A stretch of 64,000 nucleotides of DNA from Shewanella donghaensis (GTDB lineage: Bacteria > Pseudomonadota > Gammaproteobacteria > Enterobacterales > Shewanellaceae), in NCBI RefSeq assembly GCF_007567505.1, contig NZ_CP041783.1:3038001-3102000 (forward strand). Reading direction: 5' to 3'. Below the pieces are notes generated by a model. The model ran no database searches, had not been told where the DNA came from, and worked only from the letters and a program-made list of their open reading frames with translations. Position 1 is the first letter of the stretch. Each line of letters starts with the position of its first letter. The position numbers and the translations under genes were made by a program. Positions 7,823 to 17,115 of this stretch are shown piece after piece.

Positions 7823-8581
7823 CTAATAAGACTTCAGTTGCTGTTTCGTGGCATTACACCAACAACCACTTTCATTACTGACTAATAAGGCAAATTGAAA
7901 CTGGATATAAACCGCTTTTATTTTGCCCTTAAGAGTTAACTGATCATGAGGCGCCAATATCTCGCCTTCTGTGGTTATTACGGCCTGTAAGCCTGTCTGT
8001 GCAATAAATTGTTCCACTGACATCAGCAATTCATCTGAACCATCTGTTTTCTGGCCAAGTTTAATATGCCCTTTAACGCGTCCATCTTGGCCACTGAGTC
8101 GTAAGCCTATGCCCGCTATCGCACCAATCACGCCTTGACCAGTTCCGCCATGCTCAGTCAGGTCGACTCCTTGCGCCTTAGCTAGTTCATAGGCTTGTTG
8201 TTTGGTTTTGACTTCTATTTTGGTTTGTTGACCAAATTCAATCAGCTTTCTGATATCAAATTCAGCTTCTAAATCGAGAATAGCCAATCCCGGATCTGCG
8301 ATAGTTGCAGATTCTTGCTTGAGGTGAGTAACACAAATATCTTTTATTTGAAAAAAATCTAATGACGAATCAATTTGAAAACACATTGCACTATTGTGCG
8401 ACGTATAGGGAATATCCGGATGCACCAATAATTGATGCCGGGTCACATATCGAGTGGATCTCAAACCGGTGTTTTCCGCAGATGCAGCAGCAAGTTTTGT
8501 TGCTATTTCCTCTGCAATTTCACCAGTGCCTTTGGTACAAATGTCATCGGTATCATCAATGCATATCAACCAAGTTTTCAT
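7823..8581 (-). CDS. TiaS-like IDDTD domain protein (COG1571-type), function unknown
   Basis: A 252-residue protein starting MKTWLICIDDTDDICTKGTG. The IDDTD motif followed by a Gly/Thr-rich turn is the signature of the kinase-like N-terminal domain of archaeal TiaS (tRNA-Ile2 agmatinylcytidine synthetase), and HGGTGQGVIGAIAGIGLRL (about residues 145-163) matches the RGLIGALAAIG region of that family. The tRNA-binding C-terminal domains of TiaS (about 420 residues in total) are missing, so tRNA is an unlikely substrate. It may phosphorylate or otherwise activate the compound brought in by the adjacent ECF transporter; that is inference. Neighbours: 45 bp after the membrane component, 49 bp before a Cys/His protein. 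Confidence 0.72.
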   Translation of the reverse strand: MKTWLICIDDTDDICTKGTGEIAEEIATKLAAASAENTGLRSTRYVTRHQLLVHPDIPYTSHNSAMCFQIDSSLDFFQIKDICVTHLKQESATIADPGLAILDLEAEFDIRKLIEFGQQTKIEVKTKQQAYELAKAQGVDLTEHGGTGQGVIGAIAGIGLRLSGQDGRVKGHIKLGQKTDGSDELLMSVEQFIAQTGLQAVITTEGEILAPHDQLTLKGKIKAVYIQFQFALLVSNESGCWCNATKQQLKSY

Positions 8582-8626
8582 GGTAACTCCTTATTTTACA
8601 ATGCCAATACACCATCAACAGCAAAA

Positions 8627-9172
8627 TTATTTATTGTTAAGGTGGCTTCTGTGCAATAAATCATGCGCATAGAGTTGTTTTAAAACGGCTGGAACAATTA
8701 GCGCTGCCGTGATGGCAAAAACACTACCTTGTATAAAATTCAAACCAAACTTTGCCAGTGCAACTTGCCCGCTCATACCGACAAGTAAATTACCAACCCA
8801 GCCTTTGCTAGCCCAAGCAATACAGCCCACCAGCGCGAGTATGATGCTCTGCCAACGTATGCTAAACACACCAGCTATAAACAATAACCCTAAGTCCATT
8901 GCCATCGCGGGTAAGCCAAATTTAATCATAATTAATGGGCCGCCTTTACCGACACTGAGTAGCATGGCAACCATGCCAGCCAATAGCCCGCACACTGTAA
9001 TACAGCCCACTCGGCCCACTGCGCCATAACAAATAAGATAAAAAAATGTCATCAAAAACATTGAGTGACCACTTAGCCCTAGCTTTAGGCGCAGCATGCT
9101 TTTTAACACCACCAGTAACGTGGCACAAAAGCCAATAAATAAGGCGTCTTGTAATTCAAATGAGGTTTTCAT
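8627..9172 (-). CDS. Putative ECF transporter substrate-binding (S) component
   Basis: A 181-residue, very hydrophobic protein with about five or six membrane segments, the size of an ECF S-component. It overlaps the transmembrane EcfT-like gene by 4 bp (ATGA), so the two are translationally coupled. It has no clear similarity that I can place to known vitamin S-components; the GLSGHSMFLMTFFYL segment may be part of the substrate site. Substrate unknown. Confidence 0.72.
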   Translation of the reverse strand: MKTSFELQDALFIGFCATLLVVLKSMLRLKLGLSGHSMFLMTFFYLICYGAVGRVGCITVCGLLAGMVAMLLSVGKGGPLIMIKFGLPAMAMDLGLLFIAGVFSIRWQSIILALVGCIAWASKGWVGNLLVGMSGQVALAKFGLNFIQGSVFAITAALIVPAVLKQLYAHDLLHRSHLNNK

Positions 9173-9855
9173 TTATCCTCTCCTGTTGAAGGCCAATGAG
9201 TTGTTTTCGTCATTGTGCCAAAATGACGAAGCTTGGCTGCTGTCGCCATCTGTTTAGATAATTTGAGCAACTGGATCAACACAGGTAAAAGTACGCAGTT
9301 AATCAACTCAAGCCAGTTTTTAGGATGTCTCAACGCTTTTGGAGAAATATTTGCCCCTCGTAAGCATTGAATGGCATATATTTCTTTCGTTTCTCGCAAC
9401 ATAAAGGGCATCAAACCAATGGACGCGGAAATAACAAAGGCCCACTTGGTAGGTAAACCCCAACACAATACTTCACCAAGTCTTTCTGGACGCTGAGTAC
9501 TCGACAACCACCAACCAGGTAACATCGCCAGAAAGACTCGAAGCACCACGATGACCCCTTCAAATAATTGATCCTGACCATGTAAAACATAATAAAGAGG
9601 CAAGGTCACAGCGAGCTGCACCATGGCTAATTTAAGCAGCGATGTGAGGCTCTTTTTTAAATACAGCCCATTAAGTACCAACAAGAAGTCCACCAGCAGT
9701 AACCACACCAAGCCACTATCGGGTAAAAAAAAGGCGCTACTGGATAGCACGACACTCAACAGCAAGGCTAAAGCACAATATTGAGTCGCGCTGGGCATAA
9801 AGCGGCATTGATGATTCGCTTGATTCTCTGCTCTCATATTGCGTCTAGCCCACAT
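9169..9855 (-). CDS. ECF transporter transmembrane (T) component, EcfT/CbiQ family
   Basis: A 228-residue membrane protein with four or five membrane segments in the first half and a cytoplasmic coupling region containing LRETKEIYAIQCLRGANIS. The x-RG motif there is the EcfT signature that contacts the ATPases. It overlaps the ATPase gene by 11 bp and the S-component gene by 4 bp, so all three should be made together. Confidence 0.82.
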   Translation of the reverse strand: MWARRNMRAENQANHQCRFMPSATQYCALALLLSVVLSSSAFFLPDSGLVWLLLVDFLLVLNGLYLKKSLTSLLKLAMVQLAVTLPLYYVLHGQDQLFEGVIVVLRVFLAMLPGWWLSSTQRPERLGEVLCWGLPTKWAFVISASIGLMPFMLRETKEIYAIQCLRGANISPKALRHPKNWLELINCVLLPVLIQLLKLSKQMATAAKLRHFGTMTKTTHWPSTGEDK

Positions 9856-11245
9856 AAGATTGCTCTAGAAAGCTACTTTTGCCCTTTAATTTTTTTGTTT
9901 CAATTGACCAGTAATGATCAACATCAAGGCTAGGAATATCCCGATGGCCACTCAATAAAATGCCGCAACCCAGGTCACTAAGTTGATGCAATATACATAC
10001 AACTCTTTCGATGTGTATGTCATCTAAGCCAGCAAAAGGATCATCAAGTAGTAACACTTTGGGCTGTAAACACATCAAAGACGCTAACGCGATAATGTGC
10101 TGCTGTCCGTATGACAATTTATGCGGTGAGCATTGAGAAAGATGCGTTAAGCCCAGTTGTTGCAAAATTTTCTCTGCTCTCATTAATGGCAATGTAAAAC
10201 GCTTCAAACTAAATTGCAGTTCCTCCAAAACGGTTTGCTCAAACAGTTGACGATTAGGTCGCTGCAACAACAAGCCTAGCTGAGCACCATAAACACCAAG
10301 CTTGGGTTGCCTGCCTAGTAGCTGTATCGGTAATTTTGGTATATTGGATTGAATACCTGCGAGCGCTTTGATCAAGCTACTTTTACCCACGCCGTTATCA
10401 CCGACTAAAGCAACTATTTCACCCCGATATAAAGACAAGGGGCTTTCGCAATCAAATAAGCCTTCGTGGCCTGAAAATCGAAACTGATGTGGCGCAATAG
10501 TGAGAAGGGGTTCGTGACAGCGATGCCTTTTTATTCGCTTAATATTACTCACCTTTGCTGCGACTAAGTTATTTACTGCATAGCTACCTGTTGAATAGCT
10601 AGCAGTTTGCTCAGTTAACAGACCGTTATCCAGTTGCCAAAAACTGTCAACGACATCAGAGAAAGCGCTGGGATTATGTTCTGCAATCATAATTGCCACA
10701 CCGTCCGCTAGTAATGTTTTTAAGACAGTAAGTAACTCTTGTACGCCATGTTCATCAAGCTGAGTCCATGGCTCATCTAATAACAATAAGTTAGGTTTAA
10801 AAGCCAGTTGCGCAGCAATCATTAAGCGATATTTTTGCCCTAATGAAAGCGCCTCTATCGGCGTATTTAAGCTGGCATATAGCCCGACGCGGCGCAGTGA
10901 TGCCTGAACAGTTTCAATCATCGAGTTTGAGTCAAAGCCCAAATTTTCAAGCCCAAAAGCGATTTCAGCCCCTAGGGTTTGACGCAAAAATTGCACATTG
11001 GGGTCTTGCATCACCACCCCTACCATCAGTGCATTATCGCGATAAATATTGCCATGATAAGGTCGCGATAATTCACCCGCCATTAAATGCAACAAACTCG
11101 ATTTACCACAACCCGTAGGCCCGCTGATGCAGTGACATTCTCCACTGTTGATAACCAAATTGAGATCGTCCAAGATCTCACTTTGGTTTAATCCATAGCT
11201 AAAACTTACTCCTTCTAATGCTATGATTTTCATGTCATTACCCAC
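9845..11245 (-). CDS. Fused two-domain ECF transporter ATPase (EcfA-EcfA')
   Basis: A 466-residue protein with two complete ABC domains. The first has Walker A GPTGCGKSS (around residue 40), signature LSLGQ and Walker B LLLLDEPW. The second has Walker A GDNGVGKSS (around 275), signature LSYGQ and Walker B VLLLDDPFAGLDD. The order ATPase-T-S with a duplicated ATPase is an ECF importer that is complete in one locus (group I type). It starts 5 bp after the TonB receptor stop codon; Met5 (11233) is an alternative start. Confidence 0.88.
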   Translation of the reverse strand: MGNDMKIIALEGVSFSYGLNQSEILDDLNLVINSGECHCISGPTGCGKSSLLHLMAGELSRPYHGNIYRDNALMVGVVMQDPNVQFLRQTLGAEIAFGLENLGFDSNSMIETVQASLRRVGLYASLNTPIEALSLGQKYRLMIAAQLAFKPNLLLLDEPWTQLDEHGVQELLTVLKTLLADGVAIMIAEHNPSAFSDVVDSFWQLDNGLLTEQTASYSTGSYAVNNLVAAKVSNIKRIKRHRCHEPLLTIAPHQFRFSGHEGLFDCESPLSLYRGEIVALVGDNGVGKSSLIKALAGIQSNIPKLPIQLLGRQPKLGVYGAQLGLLLQRPNRQLFEQTVLEELQFSLKRFTLPLMRAEKILQQLGLTHLSQCSPHKLSYGQQHIIALASLMCLQPKVLLLDDPFAGLDDIHIERVVCILHQLSDLGCGILLSGHRDIPSLDVDHYWSIETKKLKGKSSFLEQSYVG

Positions 11246-11250
11246 AGTGG

Positions 11251-13290
11251 CTAAAGCTGCCAGTTAATGCCGACGAACACTTGACGTCCTGCTTGCGGCA
11301 ATGCTTCACTCTGGTAGTAATTTTCATCGAGTAAGTTTGTTGCACGCAGATAAACCTCTAGCTTGTCATCTAAAAACGGCTGAACAAGGTTGAGATCGAC
11401 TAGGGTGTAGTCTTCTAAAGCTTGCTCGACCATCACATTTTGACCCGATACTTTCTGCTTGCTGTAGTAAACCTGATCCATAATTCGCTCTATGTTGAAG
11501 TTAATTCGCATCGCGAATGGCAACACATAGTCTGCTTGAAAGCGTACTTGATGCTTTGGACGATATTCTAAGGTCTGCATTCCTTCATCAGCCTCTTTAT
11601 CATCGGTATCTAAAAAGCTATATGACAAATTCATCGATAAGTCGTCAAAGCTGTTGTTCAGAAGTTGAACATCGACCCCTTTAAAACCATAACGACCCAT
11701 ATTTTGATATACGCTGTCTAAATCTTTAGCGATATAGTCTTTTGCATCGGTGTAATAACCAGCCAGATTAAGCTCTGTAGCATGACCAAGTTGCTGCAAC
11801 AGACCAATCTCATAATGCTGGGACGTTTCAGCCTGTAAATCTTCGTTACCCGAAGATTGGGCATAAAGATTTCGCATTGAAGGAAAACGAACTTTCCGCG
11901 CAATCCCCATATTAACTCTGGTATTTTCATGTAATTGCCAGTAACCAGACAATTGACCTGAATAATCATTTTCAGACTCAGTTACTCTATCTTGATCATG
12001 GAATGAACCACCGACAGTCATGCCATAATTGTCAGCTTGATATTGATACTCCACTGCAGCGGTATACAACCAAGATGAGTCGTTAAAATCATCATCACTG
12101 CTACCACTACCACCGCCGCTTCCACCGCCACTACCACCACCGTTTCCGCTACCGCCGCCACTGCCATCTCCACTGGTGCTAATGAGCTCTTCAGTGACAT
12201 CATAAGATTCCCAGCTTTGCTTCTCGGCGATCAATGCTGTAGTCATTATGCCTGCTTGGTCAAAATTTGAGATGAACTGTACGTTACCGCCTTGAACCGT
12301 TGAGCGACCATCCTGTTTCGCTTTAATGGTTTGATAGGTTTTGTCATCATATTGAATTTCAAGTACATCACTTTGATTGTGATAACCAAAACCACGAAGC
12401 GTAAACATATCATTGAATTTATGCGCCACACCTAGTTGAATAGTTTTTGCCTGATAATCATCAACACGTTCAAACTTGACACTACTTGTGCCTGTGCCAT
12501 CACGGCTAGGCTTGCCCCACTCACCTTCACGATAGGCCAAGTTACCCATCAATTGGGTTTGGTCACTAATGAAGTAGCTACCTTGAGCATAGAAATTATC
12601 TAAGGTTTTATCGGTGTTTTCACGAATGTCACCTTGCTGGTATTCAGTGTCTTGGTAATCATCCGACATTGACCAGCCATCTGTTGTTTGGTGGGAATAA
12701 TTCACTAGACCTTGCCAATTATCACCACTGCCTGCTGCACTGATGTCACCGTTAAAGGTACTGTCTTGTCCAAGCTCTAATCGACCTGCTATCGCCGGAG
12801 CACTTTCACCTTGCTTAGTGATGATATTAATCACGCCTCCAGCACCACCTGGACCATATAAAACGGATGATGGACCCACTGACACTTCAACGGAGGCTAT
12901 TTGGGAAGTAGGGATGAGACTAGGATCGAATTGACCATCTTCTGCATCATTGGCTGGAACGCCGTTAATCAGATAAATAACATGACGTGCTTTAAAGCCA
13001 CGAATATCGACTCTTGGGGTACCTTGACCGCCTGTGCGAACATAAATACCAGGCACATTTTTCAAAACTTGATCAAGACTTTGTGCACCTGAAGCTTTTA
13101 TTTCTGCTTCATCTAAGCTCCAGTGCGTCGTCGCTGATTCAGTGACTGAGCTGCGTTCACCATGTACCACTATGACCTCTGACACATTAAAAATAGCGTC
13201 TCTTTCTATGTCATCTGCTTGAGCCTGATAAACGACACTCATCGCCAATACTAGCGTTGAAACTCGAAGCACTTGCTGTGATTTGTTCAT
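11251..13290 (-). CDS. TonB-dependent outer-membrane receptor
   Basis: A 679-residue receptor. Signal peptide to about residue 25 (VYQAQA), a TonB-box-like SEVIVVHGE, a plug domain (QSLDQVLKNVPGIYVRTG ... VLYGPGGAGGVINIITK) and a C-terminal barrel ending in VFVGINWQL. At about residues 370-398 an extracellular loop holds an uninterrupted Gly/Ser-rich linker of GGGSG units. It is the first gene of the run with the ECF transporter, so it probably brings the ECF substrate across the outer membrane. Overall look is that of siderophore/cobalamin-type receptors, but no B12 riboswitch or Fur box is visible upstream, so the ligand stays open. Confidence 0.9.
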   Translation of the reverse strand: MNKSQQVLRVSTLVLAMSVVYQAQADDIERDAIFNVSEVIVVHGERSSVTESATTHWSLDEAEIKASGAQSLDQVLKNVPGIYVRTGGQGTPRVDIRGFKARHVIYLINGVPANDAEDGQFDPSLIPTSQIASVEVSVGPSSVLYGPGGAGGVINIITKQGESAPAIAGRLELGQDSTFNGDISAAGSGDNWQGLVNYSHQTTDGWSMSDDYQDTEYQQGDIRENTDKTLDNFYAQGSYFISDQTQLMGNLAYREGEWGKPSRDGTGTSSVKFERVDDYQAKTIQLGVAHKFNDMFTLRGFGYHNQSDVLEIQYDDKTYQTIKAKQDGRSTVQGGNVQFISNFDQAGIMTTALIAEKQSWESYDVTEELISTSGDGSGGGSGNGGGSGGGSGGGSGSSDDDFNDSSWLYTAAVEYQYQADNYGMTVGGSFHDQDRVTESENDYSGQLSGYWQLHENTRVNMGIARKVRFPSMRNLYAQSSGNEDLQAETSQHYEIGLLQQLGHATELNLAGYYTDAKDYIAKDLDSVYQNMGRYGFKGVDVQLLNNSFDDLSMNLSYSFLDTDDKEADEGMQTLEYRPKHQVRFQADYVLPFAMRINFNIERIMDQVYYSKQKVSGQNVMVEQALEDYTLVDLNLVQPFLDDKLEVYLRATNLLDENYYQSEALPQAGRQVFVGINWQL
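12095..12180. repeat. In-gene Gly-Ser codon repeat (GGGS linker)
   Basis: A low-complexity stretch of CCACCGCCGCT/ACTACCACC-type repeats in the TonB receptor encodes repeated GGGSG units. It is likely to vary in length between strains through slippage, in multiples of three bases. Confidence 0.8.
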
Positions 13291-13767
13291 TTAATCCATC
13301 ATCCTAACGCCATAATTAACACTATTGTCAAAAAGCATCGAAGATCACTCAAGACAATAAAATCACAAAATGAAGCTAGATCAACTATTGGAACTAATGA
13401 GTAAAAGGTTTTACTAATAAAGGACAATTTGTCTCACCGTAAAAATTTAATCAAAAAAGCAGTGGGACAAAAAGGGGCAGATTTTATTGCTAATAAAGCA
13501 TCAAATTCAATATAGTGGAAACACCGATATTGATTTTTTCTGCGTTAAAAGTAATTTATCAGAGTCGTAGAAACTCCTGGAACGCATAAGACACGTACAA
13601 TCTTATCTAGAATGTGACCAATGGCTCATTTTCAGTTTAGACAGTGCCAGCGATCCATATTGCTATGCAATGATTCACTATATGGGATTTTTTAACGTGA
13701 GCACTCACCAGAATTAGTGTGTCCCTTAATCAGATAATAAGTAAATGAAGCTCCACAAGGATGAACA
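13291..13767. other. Divergent promoter region between the TonB-ECF operon and its probable regulator
   Basis: A 477-bp AT-rich interval with no coding frame that I can support. It holds the palindrome GACAATTTGTC (13423-13433), which resembles a site upstream of the tup operon (43817-43827), and a second GGGACA half-site at 13464. I found no B12 riboswitch motif, Fur box or convincing sigma-54 promoter. The unusual length leaves room for a leader on either side. Confidence 0.6.
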
Positions 13768-14700
13768 ATGACAGAGTCGGCCGAACTGACCTACATGAGT
13801 GTAAAGCAAGTTTCTGAATACCTTTCTCTCAACGAAAAGAAAGTTTACTCCATGGCCAACGACCGTATTTTACCGGCGACAAAAGTCACCGGGAAATGGT
13901 TATTCCCCAAAATACTGATCGATAGATGGATTATGGAGTCTTGTCATAGCGGAATGCTTTCGGATCGAATGCATATAACCGGTAGTGACGACCCTTTATT
14001 ATCGATGTTGGTCGCAAAAGTGATGTCACAAGTTGGCACCAGTGAACTTGTTAGCTATAGCTCGACTGGGTCGAGCTTAGGTTTAGATATATTATCCCGC
14101 GGCTATGCCGATGTGTGTGCTCTGCATTGGGGCAAATTAGAAGACAGTAATGAATCCCACCTTGAGCTATTAAAAAAATACCCAAACCATCAACAATGGT
14201 TGATGGTCCATGGCTTTAACCGTAAACAAGGTTTAATGATGCGTCCAGAAACGCACCTTAAATACGAAATGCTAGCTGATGATTCGACAAGTTCATCTTT
14301 ACAATCTTGGCGCTGGATAGCTCGTCAATCGGGCTCCGGCAGTCAGCAGCACCTTGAACAATGGCTTGCCAAAAAAGACATCAACTTTGAAGAGGTTAAT
14401 TCGACCATCGTAGCCCAAAGTGAACGGGAATTGGCAGGTTATATCGCTCGTCATAATGGTGATATTGGCTTTGGCTGTCAGTCTGTGGCCTTTGAAAGTG
14501 GTTTAAGCTTTGTTCCTGTTCTAACTGAATCTTTTGACTTTGTTATGCCACAAGGCATCTATTTTAGACGTCAATTACAACAACTTTTAAGTATGTTTCA
14601 AGAGCCAAAGTCAATTCAACTCGCCGCTACGCTTGGCGGCTATGACCTCACTGATTGCGGTAAGTTAATGTGGGATGGTAAATCTGAAAAAGGAATTTAA
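13768..14700 (+). CDS. Excisionase-type HTH / PBP-like domain transcriptional regulator
   Basis: A 310-residue protein. Residues 9-56 form a MerR/excisionase-type HTH (YMSVKQVSEYLSLNEKKVYS ... KVTGKWLFPKILIDRWI). From about residue 65 it continues as a periplasmic-binding-protein-like ligand domain (GSDDPLLSMLVAKVMSQVG, RWIARQSGSGSQQHLE, GDIGFGCQSVAFESGLSFVP), the type found in regulators linked to molybdate/tungstate transport. AAGGA precedes the start. Its divergence from the TonB-ECF operon makes it the likely regulator of that operon, and its ligand may be the transported compound or an oxyanion. Confidence 0.82.
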   Translation: MTESAELTYMSVKQVSEYLSLNEKKVYSMANDRILPATKVTGKWLFPKILIDRWIMESCHSGMLSDRMHITGSDDPLLSMLVAKVMSQVGTSELVSYSSTGSSLGLDILSRGYADVCALHWGKLEDSNESHLELLKKYPNHQQWLMVHGFNRKQGLMMRPETHLKYEMLADDSTSSSLQSWRWIARQSGSGSQQHLEQWLAKKDINFEEVNSTIVAQSERELAGYIARHNGDIGFGCQSVAFESGLSFVPVLTESFDFVMPQGIYFRRQLQQLLSMFQEPKSIQLAATLGGYDLTDCGKLMWDGKSEKGI

Positions 14701-14733
14701 GCACTGTTATCTGTGCTAAGAAAACCTAAATAA

Positions 14734-14761
14734 GTCACGCTGACACGAACGCCAGTGTGAC
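14734..14761. terminator. Hairpin between convergent genes, probable terminator
   Basis: GTCACGCTG pairs with CAGTGTGAC (one G-T pair) around a 10-nt loop between the PBP-like regulator (+) and the broken S9 peptidase (-). The T run after it is weak. Confidence 0.5.
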
Positions 14762-14774
14762 GAATTAATTTAAA

Positions 14775-16659
14775 CTACTGCCCAATATATTTATCTAAAA
14801 ACGATAAAATCTTTTTATTCGCTTCTAAAATATTGTCTTCATTATAAAAACCATGGCCTTCTTTCTCTTTTACTAGCCATTCATAGCTGTGGCCTTTTTT
14901 ATCGAGCCCTTCTTTAAGCGCTAAAGCATGTTCAAAATGCGCTCGTTGATCTTCTTCACCATGAATGATCAATACGGGGGCAATAAGTTTATCGAGATTA
15001 TAAACTGGAGACTGCGCTTTTTGTTCCTCTTCACTTAATCCTAGGGTTTTGTTTAAGTAAGCATCACCCCATTTTGTCGATTTGATATCACCTTCGTTAT
15101 ACATCATGGGTAGATCATAAACCCCCACATAGCCAATGGCACATTGATAAGTATTTGGGTATCGAATAGCGCTTTGCAAAGCACTATAACCGCCAAAACT
15201 AGCGCCAAAAATACACACTTTATCTTTGTTCGTTACACCCGTTTGAATCGCATATTGCAGTGCGAGGTTAATATCATCTTGAATGGCGGTTCCCCACTTT
15301 CCATAACCTGTTGACCCCCTAAAGTTTACCTGTACGATGGCATAACCCTCGTTCGCTAACATTTGCACTAAAGGATCATACGACCAATAATCGCGGTGAT
15401 GAGGTCCACCATGTGGCAGCACAACTGTAGGTAAGTTATTCGTTTTACCTTTAGGTAAAGTAATATAACCATTCAACACTAAACCATCTTTTGTCTTTAC
15501 ACGAAAAGGCTCACTATTACCGAGTGCTTTACTATCAATTCGCTTGTTACTCGCTAACAAAAACCTAGCACTCATCGTTTCGGTATTAAATAAATAAAAT
15601 GAACCAGGATTCTTATCGCCTGAAACATGCACTACCATTAATTTTCCATCTTCTGTCTTACTGGTAATTTGGACACTATCACCATTAAAAGCAGTAATTA
15701 ATGCTTTATGCAGCTTTGCTTCTTGAGTATCTAGTTTAATGAAAATATAGGTGGGATAGTCTTCATCAATACGTAAACCATAAACTTCGTTTAAATCAGA
15801 TGAAATTGCATAACTAGGATCGGCAATTTCACTACGATAGAGTAAGGTTTCTTTCGATGACTCTAGATCGTAACGGTATAACCCTTGAGGCTTTTTGGCA
15901 TCACCTTTTAACGCATAGACGGACTTGTTATCATCACTAAAGGACAGTGGAGTAAACTCATTCTCAACACTTTTTTCAAACGGTTGCCAATCTTCGCCCT
16001 TTCCTTTTGAATAATATATTTTAGTATCATTGTTTTTGTCTGTCCCTACAGCAAAGCGCGGTACACCGTCATTATCAACAAGGAACTGACTATCAGAGAT
16101 TGGTGCGCGTTTAATACGACGCTCTTTACTTGTATAAACATTAAGTTTAATCACTTCAGGTAATACGTCGCCACCACGCTTCATCAACCGCTTAGTGATC
16201 AATACATGCTTACGGTCACCTTCTAATTTTGTCCAATAAGAATCCCGCATAACCAGCAAAGGCAACGCCCTCTTGGGCACGGTATCCGAAAATCATTTTT
16301 CGTTTACTACCATCATAATTTAAGGCAAAAATTTCCCCGTAATTTTCTGGTTTTTCTAGAAACCCACGAACCTGTTCAACTTGTACTATGACACGTTCAT
16401 TGTTGACCCAATAATAATCTGCAGGTTGATCTTTACTGGTTGAACCTAACGCAAAAGTCACATTGAAAGTGTCAGTTTCAAGGAATGATAACTTTTTCAT
16501 TCCTTCCTGATTCATTAATACGGCAAGGTGCTTTCCGTCAGGTGATATTTTGACATTGTAATATTCACTATGGCGTGAAAAATCTTCGACAGACATAGAA
16601 AACACGAAATTTGAGATGCATAGAGATAATACCCATACCATCGTTTGGATGTACTTCAT
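14775..16659 (-). pseudogene. S9-family peptidase (prolyl oligopeptidase fold), broken by a frameshift
   Basis: Two overlapping frames together make one S9 peptidase of about 630 residues. The first (16659 to 16216) has a signal peptide and the start of the beta-propeller (MSVEDFSRHSEYYNVKISPD) and stops shortly after AGFLLDKIRR. The second (open from about 16280 to 14775) continues with EGDRKHVLIT and carries the hydrolase domain: nucleophile Ser in GASFGGYS, Asp in IIHGEEDQ and His in EGHGFYNE. Removing one base near 16227-16240 would join LLDKI to EGDRKH. Either the gene is inactivated or the sequence has an indel error; the catalytic half is intact but lacks its export signal. Confidence 0.8.
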
Positions 16660-17115
16660 GGTGACTCCTTGAATTCTACCTAAGTGAGGTAGCTTTATTC
16701 CTTTAATTTTATATTCTATTGGTACGCCGCTTACCCAGTAAGGAGAAATTCACCTGTATGCACACAGGTTAATCAGCATTTAAACCAATTTTATTAGCAA
16801 TGAGTTCAGGAAATATGTTGATACATACACTCGAATTTCAAGCCTGCCCTATTATAAATCAACCGCTTAAAAATAAAATATAACTAATTAAAGAGATAAC
16901 AGAATCTCTCACTATTGTGAGAACAAAAAACAGTCAAAGGTTCGCATGTCCTTAAACTTGTAGTAGAGTGACGTGTCGAGGACGACCTCGATTCATATAT
17001 TGATAAGCAAAAAAACTGCGATGATTCAAACGTTATCGGCACTGAACATAGCTAAAAAAATATGTGAACACTTTTCGGGGACGGCCCCATCTGATAAAAA
17101 CAGATAGGAGCCACC
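16660..17115. other. Intergenic region with three short hairpins
   Basis: 456 bp between divergent genes and no supported coding frame. Three inverted repeats are visible: CTACCT/AGGTAG (16676-16692), ACCTGT/ACAGGT (16752-16769) and TCGAGG/CCTCGA around ACGA (16976-16991). They could be operators or part of a leader for the downstream gene pair; none matches a motif I know. Confidence 0.5.

Noticed and set aside
12018..12203. Antisense and alternate-frame ORFs in the Gly/Ser repeat of the TonB receptor (Val/Ala-rich protein)
   Set aside because: Such low-complexity frames are a by-product of the codon repeat; no ribosome-binding site or family.
13464..13480. GG-N10-GC in GGGACAAAAAGGGGCAG as a sigma-54 promoter for the PBP-like regulator
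   Set aside because: Only the spacing fits; TTGCA is replaced by GGGGC.
13291..13767. B12 riboswitch before the TonB receptor
   Set aside because: No B12-box-like conserved sequence or plausible fold was found, so the receptor is not called BtuB.
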